64,000 nt of DNA from Flavobacterium sp. 102 (GTDB lineage: Bacteria; Bacteroidota; Bacteroidia; Flavobacteriales; Flavobacteriaceae), in assembly GCF_003634615.1 (NCBI RefSeq), contig NZ_RBKX01000001.1:744001-808000 (forward strand), given 5' to 3'. Made by a program: the position numbers and the translations under genes. Shown here in pieces: positions 42,442 to 51,156 of this stretch (positions are counted from its first letter, which is position 1; every line of letters begins with the position of its first letter). Below the pieces are notes generated by a model. That model was not told where the DNA came from. It did no database searches and worked only from the letters and a program-made list of their open reading frames with translations.

Positions 42442-44181
42442 ATGAAAGAAATTAACTGGACTAAATCGAATTATGCTTTAATAGCTATACTGATTTTTGC
42501 AGCAATATTAAGATTTTATCATTTAGATTATCAAAGTATTTGGCTAGATGAAATTCACACTATGCTTGAAGCTAATCCGAAGCAGTCAATGTCGGATGTC
42601 TATGTAGCCATTAGCACTGGTGAACAAATGCCACCGCTATATTTTTACAGCATTTATTTTCTCTTTAAAATCTTTGGTTATACCACAATAGTTGCTAGAG
42701 TTTTTTCGGCAGTTTTAGGGATAATTAGCATATTTACTATTTACCAGTTCGGGAAAGAGTTGTACTCAAAACAAGTTGGTTTAATTGCAGCTTTGCTTTT
42801 GTGTCTCAATCCGTTTCATTTGTTTTTTTCCCAGGAAGCCAGACCTTATATTATTTTACTGATTTTCACCATTTTGGCATTTACAGCTTTGGTAAAATTT
42901 GTAAAAAAACCAAATAGAAAAAACGCAATTTTTTATGGTCTTTTTGCTGGATTAATGCTTTCAAGTCATTTCTTTGGTTTGTTTGTAATTGTCTCACAGT
43001 ATTTTGTTCTTTTAGTGTTTTTGATTTTATCAGATAAAGCTACAAGGGTATCGTTTTTTGTCAATTCCTTTATTTCTGGCATAGTTACTTTATTGCTTTT
43101 TATTCCGGCTATAAAAATTTTAATAAGAGTTACCGAAATAAAGGCATTTTGGATTCAACCGACTACGATAGAAACTATCAAGCAAATTTTTAAAGATTTT
43201 TGTGGCAACTCAGACTTTATTTTAACGCTTTCCATCTTGGCGCTGTTGTACTATCTTTTTATACAAGTTAAAGAACCAAAAACCAAGAAAACCTATTCTG
43301 ATATTGTTTCCAACAAGCTGTTTTTGAGTTCGATAATATTGTTTTCATGGTTATTAATAGTGTTAGCCATACCAATTTTACGTTCCTATTTGACAGTTCC
43401 AATGATTGTAAGCCGCTATTTTATAGTTATTTTACCGGCTTTGATTGTTTTAATTTCGATTTCGATTTACAGAATCAAAAGCAACCTGATTGCCACATTA
43501 GTTGTACTTCTTTTTTCAGTTGGATTGTTATATCAAACCATTATAAATAATAATTATTACACATCGATTTCAAAGACACAGTTCCGAGAGATTACCCAGT
43601 TTATAATTAATAACAATACCTCTAATGATCCGGTTGTTACAACGTTGGGTTGGCATTTTTCCCATTTTTTGGCCAATGACAAAGTAATGATGACATTAAA
43701 AGGAAAACCATTGCAAGACTATGTAGTTGAAATGGAACAGGATTCAACAAAAGTGCAATCCTTTTGGTATGTTGATGCTCATGGCAACCCATATAAAGTA
43801 AAGGAGCAAGAACAGAAATTTTTAGACCAAAAATTCATAGTAGAAAAAAGTAAAGATTTATTTGATTGCTGGACTAGACATTATGTGGTTAAAAACAAAC
43901 AAAATTTTCCGGAAAGCAGTATTGTTTTAACCAATCTTACTGATCAAAATTGGATTGGTGGCGTAGGTACCAATTACAATATGTTATTATTGGATTTTTC
44001 TGCAGAAAATGAGGAAAAGATTAAAAGAGCTTCCAAAGTAAAATTCAAAGACGGAAGAATCGCTAATGTTGTTGGTTATGCAAAAGCCGGAGCTTATATT
44101 CAGATACAAATAGCCGGAAGTACAAAAGTTTATTCTGAGGTAGCTTCTTATCCAAACATAATTGAAATCATCAATAGATAA
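42442..44181 (+). CDS. ArnT/PMT-like GT39 membrane glycosyltransferase with a shared C-terminal tail module
   Basis: A 579-residue GT-C protein: DYQSIWLDEIHTM near residue 30-42 is the acidic catalytic loop, MPPLYFYSIYFLFKIFG the first conserved periplasmic motif, and about ten membrane helices run to residue 370. It would transfer sugar from a lipid carrier on the periplasmic face. A soluble part follows, and the last about 88 residues (SIVLTNLTDQNWIGGVG ... AGAYIQI ... YPNIIEI) match the tails of the proteins at 37763 and 46290. Its stop overlaps the next ATG by one base. Confidence 0.87.
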   Translation: MKEINWTKSNYALIAILIFAAILRFYHLDYQSIWLDEIHTMLEANPKQSMSDVYVAISTGEQMPPLYFYSIYFLFKIFGYTTIVARVFSAVLGIISIFTIYQFGKELYSKQVGLIAALLLCLNPFHLFFSQEARPYIILLIFTILAFTALVKFVKKPNRKNAIFYGLFAGLMLSSHFFGLFVIVSQYFVLLVFLILSDKATRVSFFVNSFISGIVTLLLFIPAIKILIRVTEIKAFWIQPTTIETIKQIFKDFCGNSDFILTLSILALLYYLFIQVKEPKTKKTYSDIVSNKLFLSSIILFSWLLIVLAIPILRSYLTVPMIVSRYFIVILPALIVLISISIYRIKSNLIATLVVLLFSVGLLYQTIINNNYYTSISKTQFREITQFIINNNTSNDPVVTTLGWHFSHFLANDKVMMTLKGKPLQDYVVEMEQDSTKVQSFWYVDAHGNPYKVKEQEQKFLDQKFIVEKSKDLFDCWTRHYVVKNKQNFPESSIVLTNLTDQNWIGGVGTNYNMLLLDFSAENEEKIKRASKVKFKDGRIANVVGYAKAGAYIQIQIAGSTKVYSEVASYPNIIEIINR

Positions 44182-45311
44182 TGAGTAAGCAGTATGATAA
44201 AATCATAATCGGAGCCGGATTGTACGGTCTGTATTCTGCATTAGTTTGTGGCGAAAAAGGCGAAAAAGTATTGGTTTTAGAATACGACAAGCAACCTTTT
44301 ATGAGAGCAACATATATTAATCAGGCTCGAATTCATATGGGATATCATTATCCTAGATCTTATACGACCGCAACGAAATCAGCCAATTATTACAATCAAT
44401 TCCTAGAAGATTACGGCTATTGTATCAATGAAAGTTTTGATAAAATATACGCTATTTCTAAAAATTTTTCATGGACCAATAGCAAGCAGTTTGAAAAGTT
44501 TTGCAATGATTCTAAAATACCTTGTAAACCAATAAATACCGCCGAGTTTTTCAACCCAAATGTATGTGAAGGAGCTTATCTGTCTAGAGAATGTACTTAT
44601 GATGCTAAAATTCTGATGACAGGAATTCTAAAGAAAATGGCAATCTTAGAAAATGTGGATATTGTTTATAATTCCAGAATTAAAGAAATAAAAAAAGAGG
44701 AAATAAATTATTTAATCACATTACAAAACGAAGAAACGCTGTCAACACCTTATCTGCTAAACTCGAGCTATGCTTCAGTAAATCAAATTATATCACTGTT
44801 AGATTTTGAAAAAATAAAGATCAAATATGAACTTTGTGAAGTAATTCTTTGCAAGGTTAGTGACAATTTTAAAAACATTGGAATAACGGTAATGGACGGC
44901 CCTTTTTTTTCATTAATGCCATTTGGAAAAACAGGACTTCACACACTGACTTCGGTTTCCCATACACCGCATGCAACCAGTAATAATGATTTACCGACTT
45001 TTGAATGCCAAACCAGAAGCAACGGAACTTGTTCTCCAAATCAGTTAGGGAATTGCAATGCTTGTGTAGCAAAACCGGAAACTTCTTGGCAATACATGAA
45101 GTCATTGGCCAAAAAATATTTAAAAGAAGAAATCGAGTTAGAATATGTAGAGTCATTATTTTCCATAAAACCAATATTAAAAGAATCAGAAATTGATGAT
45201 TCCAGGCCAACTATAATAAAAAAACACTCCAGTAAACCTACCTTTGTTTCTGTCTTATCTGGAAAAATTAATACGGTATACGATTTAAATGATATTTTAA
45301 ACGATGATTAA
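44181..45311 (+). CDS. FAD-dependent oxidoreductase with a four-cysteine motif
   Basis: A 376-residue protein of the DAO-type FAD-dependent oxidoreductases: the N-terminal dinucleotide motif IIGAGLYGLYSALVCGEKG, then LVLEYDKQP. Near residue 270-300 are four cysteines spaced C276-x7-C284-x7-C292-x2-C295, a pattern that could bind a metal or form disulfides. Substrate unknown; FAD oxidoreductases in polysaccharide loci may act on sugars or lipid carriers. The gene overlaps its neighbours on both sides (1 and 8 bases), tying it firmly to the flanking glycosyltransferases. Confidence 0.82.
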   Translation: MSKQYDKIIIGAGLYGLYSALVCGEKGEKVLVLEYDKQPFMRATYINQARIHMGYHYPRSYTTATKSANYYNQFLEDYGYCINESFDKIYAISKNFSWTNSKQFEKFCNDSKIPCKPINTAEFFNPNVCEGAYLSRECTYDAKILMTGILKKMAILENVDIVYNSRIKEIKKEEINYLITLQNEETLSTPYLLNSSYASVNQIISLLDFEKIKIKYELCEVILCKVSDNFKNIGITVMDGPFFSLMPFGKTGLHTLTSVSHTPHATSNNDLPTFECQTRSNGTCSPNQLGNCNACVAKPETSWQYMKSLAKKYLKEEIELEYVESLFSIKPILKESEIDDSRPTIIKKHSSKPTFVSVLSGKINTVYDLNDILNDD

Positions 45312-46224
45312 CAAAGAAAAAAAAGTAGTTTCGGCCGTTCTTTATCTTTATAACAATGAGAATGTTATCGTTCCGTTTGTTAAAAAAATAGCCGATGCTT
45401 TAGAAGCACTATTTGAAAAGATTGAAATTGTAATTGTAAATGATGCCTCTACAGACAGTTCGGTTGAATTAATAAAAAAAAATTCAGAGCTAAAGAATTA
45501 CACTATTTCCATTGTCCAGATGAGCTTCCATCAAGGCATTGAAGTGTCAATGACAGCAGGTGTAGACTTGTCATTAGGAGATTTTATATATGAATTTGAC
45601 GATTTGCTAATTGATTACGACATCTCATTAATTGAAAAATCTTACCGTCAGCTTATTGAAGGAAACGATATCGTTACGGTTTCACCTTTAAAATCAAATT
45701 CTTTGATGTCAACACTTTTTTATAAAGTGTATAATTATTTCTCCTTAAGCCGTTATAAAATTCAGTCTGACCGATTCAGAGTTTTGTCACGAAGATCAAT
45801 CAACAGAGCTTATTCTATCAGCAAATCAATTCCATACAGAAAAGCGCTTTATGCCAACAGTGGATTAAAAATCAGTTCGATTGATTATGTGCCAAATCAA
45901 AACAGAGAAAAAAGCACCAATCTTTTTAGGAATAAAATGGCCATAAACACACTGATTATTTACACTAATTTGGCTTTCAGAATTTCGATTGCTATAACAA
46001 TGTTGTTGTTCTTATTCACGTTGGGAACCGTTTTTTACACACTCATGATTTATTTCAGTAATCAAAAACCAATTGAAGGTTGGACAACATTGATGATTTT
46101 GATTTCGGGAAGTTTTTCGGGATTGTTTTTCTTATTGGCCATTATCATAAAATACCTGTCATTGTTGGTTGAATTAGTTTATTCCAAAAAAGTCTATCTT
46201 TATGAGTCAATAGAAACAATTTAG
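45304..46224 (+). CDS. Second polyprenyl-phosphate-type GT2 glycosyltransferase
   Basis: The 306-residue protein has the GT2 start VSAVLYLYNNENVIVPFV, VIVNDASTDSSVELI and two C-terminal membrane helices (about residues 220-250 and 262-290), like GtrB/DPM1 enzymes. The DxD region is YEFDDLLIDYD, a less regular version of the DSDGEDRPED of the paralogue at 41473. The C-terminal helices resemble those of that paralogue (IEGWTTLMILISGSF against IPGWASNLIFIIFSI). Its start overlaps the FAD gene by 8 bases. It ends the coupled block before an independent promoter. Confidence 0.82.
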   Translation: MINKEKKVVSAVLYLYNNENVIVPFVKKIADALEALFEKIEIVIVNDASTDSSVELIKKNSELKNYTISIVQMSFHQGIEVSMTAGVDLSLGDFIYEFDDLLIDYDISLIEKSYRQLIEGNDIVTVSPLKSNSLMSTLFYKVYNYFSLSRYKIQSDRFRVLSRRSINRAYSISKSIPYRKALYANSGLKISSIDYVPNQNREKSTNLFRNKMAINTLIIYTNLAFRISIAITMLLFLFTLGTVFYTLMIYFSNQKPIEGWTTLMILISGSFSGLFFLLAIIIKYLSLLVELVYSKKVYLYESIETI

Positions 46225-46235
46225 ACACAAAAAAG

Positions 46236-46265
46236 TTGAATATTGTTATATTATGTATAAATTTG
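46236..46265 (+). promoter_or_regulatory. Consensus promoter of the tail-module lipoprotein gene
   Basis: TTG at 46236-46238, a 19-base spacer and TAAATTTG at 46258-46265 fit the Bacteroidota sigma-A promoter exactly. The element is 24 bases upstream of the ATG at 46290. Confidence 0.75.
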
Positions 46266-46289
46266 GCAAAAAAATTAAAATACATTTTT

Positions 46290-46661
46290 ATGAAAATACG
46301 TCTTATTTTATGTGCATTTGCTATTCTTACTATAATTTCTTGCAAAGATAATAAGGTAGCTGAAGAAACAAAAACTGCAGAAACTGCTGTTGAAAAGAAA
46401 AATAGTTTTAGCTTAACTAATTTAACAGATGAAAATTGGCAAAAAGGAGTTGGAATTAAATATAAAATGTTTTTAACTGATTATTCTAAAGAGAAAGAAG
46501 AGTTAATCAAAAACGGTAAGACTTTAGAATTAGCTGACGGACAATTAGTGCCTTATTTAGGGTATGAAGTTGCCGGCACTTACATTCAGATTTTTTTAAA
46601 TGAAGATGCCATCAAATACAGCGCAGCTGCAGAATTCCCTAATGAGATTACGGTTAAGTAA
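46290..46661 (+). CDS. Lipoprotein consisting mainly of the shared tail module
   Basis: A 123-residue lipoprotein: signal MKIRLILCAFAILTIISC with the lipobox cysteine at about residue 18, a short charged linker, then an about 85-residue domain (SFSLTNLTDENWQKGVG, ELADGQLVPYLGYEVAGTYIQI, EFPNEITV). This domain matches the C-termini of the two large membrane proteins at 37763 and 42442. The frame extends upstream, but that extension overlaps a consensus promoter, so the ATG at 46290 is right. Own promoter and own terminator make it a separate transcript inside the polysaccharide locus. Function unknown; glycan or lipid-linked-sugar binding in the periplasm is a guess. Confidence 0.85.
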   Translation: MKIRLILCAFAILTIISCKDNKVAEETKTAETAVEKKNSFSLTNLTDENWQKGVGIKYKMFLTDYSKEKEELIKNGKTLELADGQLVPYLGYEVAGTYIQIFLNEDAIKYSAAAEFPNEITVK

Positions 46662-46683
46662 CCCAAAACAATAAAAATTAATT

Positions 46684-46722
46684 ACCACAAATGAAAGCTG
46701 TCTTTTATTTGTGGTTTTTTTT
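46684..46722 (+). terminator. Terminator of the lipoprotein gene
   Basis: ACCACAAAT / ATTTGTGGT with an inner AAAG/CTTT forms a stem-loop followed by a long T-run. It lies just before the flippase start at 46731. Confidence 0.88.
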
Positions 46723-46730
46723 TCCTTTTA

Positions 46731-47996
46731 ATGCTGAAATTTTTAAAAACATATATTTCAAATCATAAACCACTCAGCAACCTAATCACTTATGGTTTTG
46801 GGCAAGGGTTTAATTTGATAACACCATTGTTGGTCATTCCTTACATCGTTTCTATTTGCGGCGAAGAAGGTTATGGGAAAATTGGGGTAGGAATGGCATT
46901 GGCCTTTTTTATCATGGTTTTTGTTGATTATGGTTCTGAAATTGTCGGTGTAAAAGAAGTGGCCATTAATCGGGAAAACCAGCCGGAATTGGAGCGAATT
47001 TTTGTCGTAACTTATTTAACCAAATTAATATTGTTGATAGCAATGTTGGTTTTGGTTTCAATTATTTTCTACTTTTTTCCTTATTTCAATCAAGAAAAAA
47101 CACTTTTCTTTTTCAGCTTGTCTATGGTCGTTGGGCAGTACATCAACCCAACTTGGTTTTTGCAAGGCATAGAGAATTTTAAATGGATAACCATTCTCAA
47201 TATTCTGTCAAAAGTAATCTACCTAATTGGTGTTTTTCTCTTTATCAACAAAGCAGAAGATTATGTTTACAGCAATCTCCTTTGGGGAATCGGAATGATT
47301 ATTGCCTATGGAATTACTTGGTTTTACATTGTTTTTCATCATTCTTTTTCTTTCTCAAATGTAAAAAAGACCGAAGTAATCCAAATGATTAAAGAGAATT
47401 TTTCCATCTTTTCTTCACAGATTTTTGTGTCACTCCAAATGTATTCTCCAATAGTGTTAATCAGTTTTTTTGGTGGAAATGTGATGGCAGGACAATACAA
47501 AATCATCGACCAAATCATCGTCATTTTTAAAACCTATATTTTACTTTTCTTTAATTTTGTTTATCCGAGAGTGTGTTATTTATTAGAAAAAAGTACCGAA
47601 GAAGCGCTTCGTTTCTGGAAACTTTACAATGGTTTGAACTTGCTTTTTATTGTTGTATCAATGATAGGCATCATGTTTTTTTCAGTTGAAATTGTTTCCT
47701 ATTTTAATCCGAAAGAAATAACATCTATCAGCAATCTACTAAAGATTGCCACCATTATTCCGATACTACAAAGTATTACGATTCCCATGAAACAATTGGT
47801 TTTAGGTTCCAATAAGCAAAGTGAATATGTTAAATTTACCATGATTATTACGATAATAAGTTTGATTATTATTGTGTTAATTACGCCAATTTACCATGTT
47901 TTAGGAGTGCTTATTGCCTTAATCGCCACTGAAATTATTACCTCATTCATTTTTTTCAAAACGATTAAAAACAGCTTATTTCTTCGCACAAGTTAA
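46731..47996 (+). CDS. Oligosaccharide flippase (Wzx family)
   Basis: A 421-residue polytopic protein with about twelve membrane helices in pairs. The N-terminal LITYGFGQGFNLITPLLVIPYIVSICGEEGYGKIGVGMALAFFI pattern is typical of Polysacc_synt/Wzx flippases that move undecaprenyl-linked repeat units across the inner membrane. The length is normal. It is separated from the upstream lipoprotein by a terminator, and no consensus promoter is visible in the short gap, so its expression may depend on readthrough. The following acetyltransferase gene has its own promoter element. Confidence 0.9.
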   Translation: MLKFLKTYISNHKPLSNLITYGFGQGFNLITPLLVIPYIVSICGEEGYGKIGVGMALAFFIMVFVDYGSEIVGVKEVAINRENQPELERIFVVTYLTKLILLIAMLVLVSIIFYFFPYFNQEKTLFFFSLSMVVGQYINPTWFLQGIENFKWITILNILSKVIYLIGVFLFINKAEDYVYSNLLWGIGMIIAYGITWFYIVFHHSFSFSNVKKTEVIQMIKENFSIFSSQIFVSLQMYSPIVLISFFGGNVMAGQYKIIDQIIVIFKTYILLFFNFVYPRVCYLLEKSTEEALRFWKLYNGLNLLFIVVSMIGIMFFSVEIVSYFNPKEITSISNLLKIATIIPILQSITIPMKQLVLGSNKQSEYVKFTMIITIISLIIIVLITPIYHVLGVLIALIATEIITSFIFFKTIKNSLFLRTS

Positions 47997-48005
47997 AAAC
48001 TATTG

Positions 48006-48013
48006 TATTTTTG
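48006..48013 (+). promoter_or_regulatory. Internal promoter -7 element before the acetyltransferase gene
   Basis: TATTTTTG matches TAnnTTTG, 25 bases upstream of the ATG at 48039. No good -33 element is seen. Confidence 0.45.
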
Positions 48014-48038
48014 AGGCGTTTAGTAAAATTGCGCTTAG

Positions 48039-48716
48039 ATGATTAAAAGATTTTTTCAAAAAATGCTTTCAAAATCAGGGAAAAGTTATCAGATTGATGA
48101 CAGAATCCCGACCAAACTGATTTATTCGGTACTTTATAATCGAATGGTTATGTTGGTTAGAGGGTTTTTGAAAACAGGAAAAAAAGTATTCATCGGTAGC
48201 AATACAAGAATTCTCAATTCCCGAAACATTACTTTTGGTAAAAACGTTACCATCGGAAGCCACTGTGAAATAGACGGTTTTGCGTCAGAGAAAATTATCT
48301 TAGGCGATTGTGTCAAAATTGGATGCTATTCCAAATTACTTTCAACCAGCCATTTTTCAAAATTCGGTAAAGGATTGACTATGGGAAACAATTCGGCCAT
48401 AGGTGATTTTACGCATTTTGGTGCGCCGGGTGGCATTGAAATAGGAAATGATGTAATCATGGGTTCCTATATTTCTTTTCATTCGGAAAACCACAATTTT
48501 ACCGATATTTCAAAACTAATCAGAGAACAAGGCGTAACCTCTAAAGGCATTAAATTGGGCAATAATATTTGGGTTGGTGCTAAAGTTACTTTCTTAGATG
48601 GTTGTTCTGTCGGAAACAATTCCGTTGTTGCCGCCGGAGCAGTTGTAAACGGAATCTATCCGGATAATGTTGTTATTGGCGGAATTCCGGCCAAAGTAAT
48701 CAAAACGTTAGCCTAA
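48039..48716 (+). CDS. Hexapeptide-repeat O-acetyltransferase (left-handed beta-helix)
   Basis: The 225-residue protein has a short N-terminal extension and then hexapeptide repeats from about residue 50 to the end (IGSNTRI, IGSHCEI, IGNDVIMG, LGNNIWVG, VGNNSVVA). The active-site histidine is likely in FHSENHNF. The C-terminal PDNVVIGGIPAKVIKTL is typical of CatB/NodL/WcaF-type acetyltransferases that acetylate sugars. Its stop overlaps the next ATG by one base (TAATG), coupling it to the O-antigen-polymerase-like gene. Confidence 0.9.
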   Translation: MIKRFFQKMLSKSGKSYQIDDRIPTKLIYSVLYNRMVMLVRGFLKTGKKVFIGSNTRILNSRNITFGKNVTIGSHCEIDGFASEKIILGDCVKIGCYSKLLSTSHFSKFGKGLTMGNNSAIGDFTHFGAPGGIEIGNDVIMGSYISFHSENHNFTDISKLIREQGVTSKGIKLGNNIWVGAKVTFLDGCSVGNNSVVAAGAVVNGIYPDNVVIGGIPAKVIKTLA

Positions 48717-49942
48717 TGAAAATAATCATTCCTAATAATTGGTTTCATCAATTCCTGTTTATACTTTGTATTGCGGTACCTTATTTAGATAATTTTGAGT
48801 CAACGATATCAGTATGGAGCTTAGCTTTTATACTTACAATTCAGAGAAAATATTCGGTTTCTCTATTTAAATTAATCATTCCTTACGCTCTAATTTTACT
48901 CATTGCGATTGTAGTTTCGTTTAATTACGACTACCAAAAATACTTGATGATTAGAGACATAACCTATCTGTGTAAACCGATGATCGGATTCTTTTTAGGA
49001 TACCAGTTGTGTGGTCGGAATTTTCAAACTGCTTTCAGATTAATAGTTAAAACAGGTTTTTTTATTGCTATTTGTCACATACTAATTATCCTAAATGCCA
49101 TTTTTATCCATGGAGTAAGAACAGTGTCAGAACTAAGATTTTATTCGGGCTATTTTAGTGACTATGAAATTTATACGTTTATCATTTTATTATTTCACAA
49201 AGAGTTTCAGCTTGATTATTCTAAAAAGACATTAAGGATACTTACAATAATTGTTGGTTTTTCTGCCTTTATGTATTTGGCTCGAACCAATTTTATCCAA
49301 TTCGTTATACTTTTTATAGCTGTTAAAGGCTATTTGGTAATCAATAAAAAAGCATTAATCATTATAGGTAGTATTATCATTACCTCTGTGGTTGGCTACT
49401 CTGTAATAGTTTCAACCAATCCAAGACGAGGCGCAGATGGACTTGAAGGATTTTTGTATAAATTAAAAGTGGCACCAATGGAGCCGTTTAAAACTAAAAT
49501 CAATAGAGAAGACTATAGGGATTTCAATGACAATTATCGTTCCTATGAAAACATTTTAACCATACGTCAAGTGACCAGAGATGGAGTAACACCCACAATA
49601 TTTGGGAAAGGAATTGGTTCCCAAATCGATTTGAAGCAACATGTTTGGCTGGGCGACATGCATCTTAGATTCATATCTATACTTCACAACGGATTTATGA
49701 TTGTCTTTCTGAAATCAGGGTTACTTGGTATTTTTATTTATTTGTTTACCATAATATTTTTCTTCCGGAAACTCAAAACAGAGAAACCAATTGTCAATAA
49801 TATTAACCTTCTTTTTATAGGAACAGGTGTTTTCCTCTTAGTATCTAATTGGGTATTTTTAGGATTTTATAATTTAACAGAAACCAAATCGATACTTATA
49901 GGATTCTTAATTGCCTATAGAGAGAAAATAAATAATCAATGA
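48716..49942 (+). CDS. O-antigen polymerase-like membrane protein (Wzy candidate)
   Basis: A 408-residue protein with about ten membrane helices, consistent with Wzy-type polymerases. A large periplasmic loop around residues 235-310 (PRRGADGLEGFLYKL ... ILHNGFMIVFLKSGLLG) ends in the HNGF...SGLLG pattern common to polymerases and ligases. Sequence alone does not separate polymerase from ligase. A second such protein is at 52205; by position in the middle of the locus this one is the better polymerase candidate. It overlaps the next gene by 4 bases (ATGA). Confidence 0.8.
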   Translation: MKIIIPNNWFHQFLFILCIAVPYLDNFESTISVWSLAFILTIQRKYSVSLFKLIIPYALILLIAIVVSFNYDYQKYLMIRDITYLCKPMIGFFLGYQLCGRNFQTAFRLIVKTGFFIAICHILIILNAIFIHGVRTVSELRFYSGYFSDYEIYTFIILLFHKEFQLDYSKKTLRILTIIVGFSAFMYLARTNFIQFVILFIAVKGYLVINKKALIIIGSIIITSVVGYSVIVSTNPRRGADGLEGFLYKLKVAPMEPFKTKINREDYRDFNDNYRSYENILTIRQVTRDGVTPTIFGKGIGSQIDLKQHVWLGDMHLRFISILHNGFMIVFLKSGLLGIFIYLFTIIFFFRKLKTEKPIVNNINLLFIGTGVFLLVSNWVFLGFYNLTETKSILIGFLIAYREKINNQ

Positions 49943-51102
49943 AAAGCATCCTTTTTATACACCAATCGGCCGAACTTTACGGTTCCGACAAAACGATTTT
50001 AATGTTTATCTCAAGTTTGGATAAAAAAAAATACAAATCAGTAGTTATACTTCCTTTTGACGGACCATTAAAAAGAGAGTTCGAAAAGAATGGTATTGAA
50101 GTAGTTATTGCTCCGGTTTTAAAGCTTTACCGAAAAATGTTTACCCCAAAAGGCATTTTAAATTTCTTCAAAGAATACCGCGACGGACTAAAAACTCTAA
50201 ATGCACTTCATAAAGAATACAATTTCAGCATTGTATATTCACATACTTTGGCCGCTTTGATAGGCATTTTTTTTGCCCAAAAAAACAAAATTAAACACCT
50301 TTGGCATGTTCAGGAAATTATAGCCAAACCGGTAATTTTTAACAAAGGATTCGTGAAATTATTATCGTTGGACTGTAATCATGTAGCGGCTTATGATTCG
50401 AAAACCACGATGGATTTTTGGATAAAAGACAATGAAAAATTAGCTAAAAAATCCCATTTTGTCTGGAATGGTTTAGATGTTGCCCAAAAGCAAAACACTA
50501 GCCAAGAAGAGATTGCAGCCATTAGGAAAGAATATTTCAAAGTTGCTGATAATGAGCTTGTCATAGCACTAGTCGGGAGAATCAACAGCTGGAAAGGACA
50601 ACAATTACTGTTGGAAGCATTTCACAAAATTGCCGGCAACTATCAAAATGTCAAACTGGTTTTTATCGGTTCAGCACCACCAAACCAAGACGTTTTTGAA
50701 ATAGATTTAAAGCAAAAAATAACCGATTTCGCCCTTACTGAAAGAGTCGTGATTATTCCTTTTCAGGAAGAGATTTGGAAATTTTGGGATTCAATCGATA
50801 TTGCAGTCGTACCGTCAACTGAACCGGAACCTTTTGGAATGGTGGCTATTGAAGCAATGCTTTCAAAAAAACCGGTAATTGCTGCCAATCATGGTGGTTT
50901 AACGGAAATAGTATTGCCTAATGTAACAGGCATATTATTCGAGCCAAAAAACGCCTCTTCGTTGGCTTCTGCTTTAGAAAGCATTATAGTAGATGGTGAA
51001 AAGAGAAAACTTTTTGGCGAAAATGGTTATACCAGAACCGTTAATCATTTTTCTTTGCAAAAACACGTTGAAAAATTCGAGGACATTTTTGAAAAAATTT
51101 AA
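49939..51102 (+). CDS. Glycosyltransferase family 4
   Basis: A 387-residue GT-B enzyme: an N-terminal acceptor-binding domain (FIHQSAELYGSDKTILMF), the LVGRINSWKGQQLLLEAF linker strand near residue 212-229 and the donor-site motif PSTEPEPFGMVAIEAM (E-x7-E) near residue 293-308, followed by NHGGLTEIV. It belongs to the GT4 type that transfers hexoses to lipid-linked acceptors. The ATG overlaps the upstream TGA in an ATGA junction. A separate promoter element precedes the next gene. Confidence 0.92.
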   Translation: MKSILFIHQSAELYGSDKTILMFISSLDKKKYKSVVILPFDGPLKREFEKNGIEVVIAPVLKLYRKMFTPKGILNFFKEYRDGLKTLNALHKEYNFSIVYSHTLAALIGIFFAQKNKIKHLWHVQEIIAKPVIFNKGFVKLLSLDCNHVAAYDSKTTMDFWIKDNEKLAKKSHFVWNGLDVAQKQNTSQEEIAAIRKEYFKVADNELVIALVGRINSWKGQQLLLEAFHKIAGNYQNVKLVFIGSAPPNQDVFEIDLKQKITDFALTERVVIIPFQEEIWKFWDSIDIAVVPSTEPEPFGMVAIEAMLSKKPVIAANHGGLTEIVLPNVTGILFEPKNASSLASALESIIVDGEKRKLFGENGYTRTVNHFSLQKHVEKFEDIFEKI

Positions 51103-51122
51103 ATTTCCGGTATTTAAATCCC

Positions 51123-51130
51123 TATTTTTG
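51123..51130 (+). promoter_or_regulatory. Internal promoter -7 element before the DUF1972 glycosyltransferase gene
   Basis: TATTTTTG matches TAnnTTTG, 26 bases upstream of the ATG at 51157. No good -33 element is seen. Confidence 0.45.
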
Positions 51131-51156
51131 CACCTTTAAAAAAAAAAATTTTCTGC

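Noticed and set aside
44869..45210. 113-codon minus-strand open frame inside the FAD oxidoreductase gene
   Set aside because: It is antisense to a well-supported gene and has no domain, signal or promoter.
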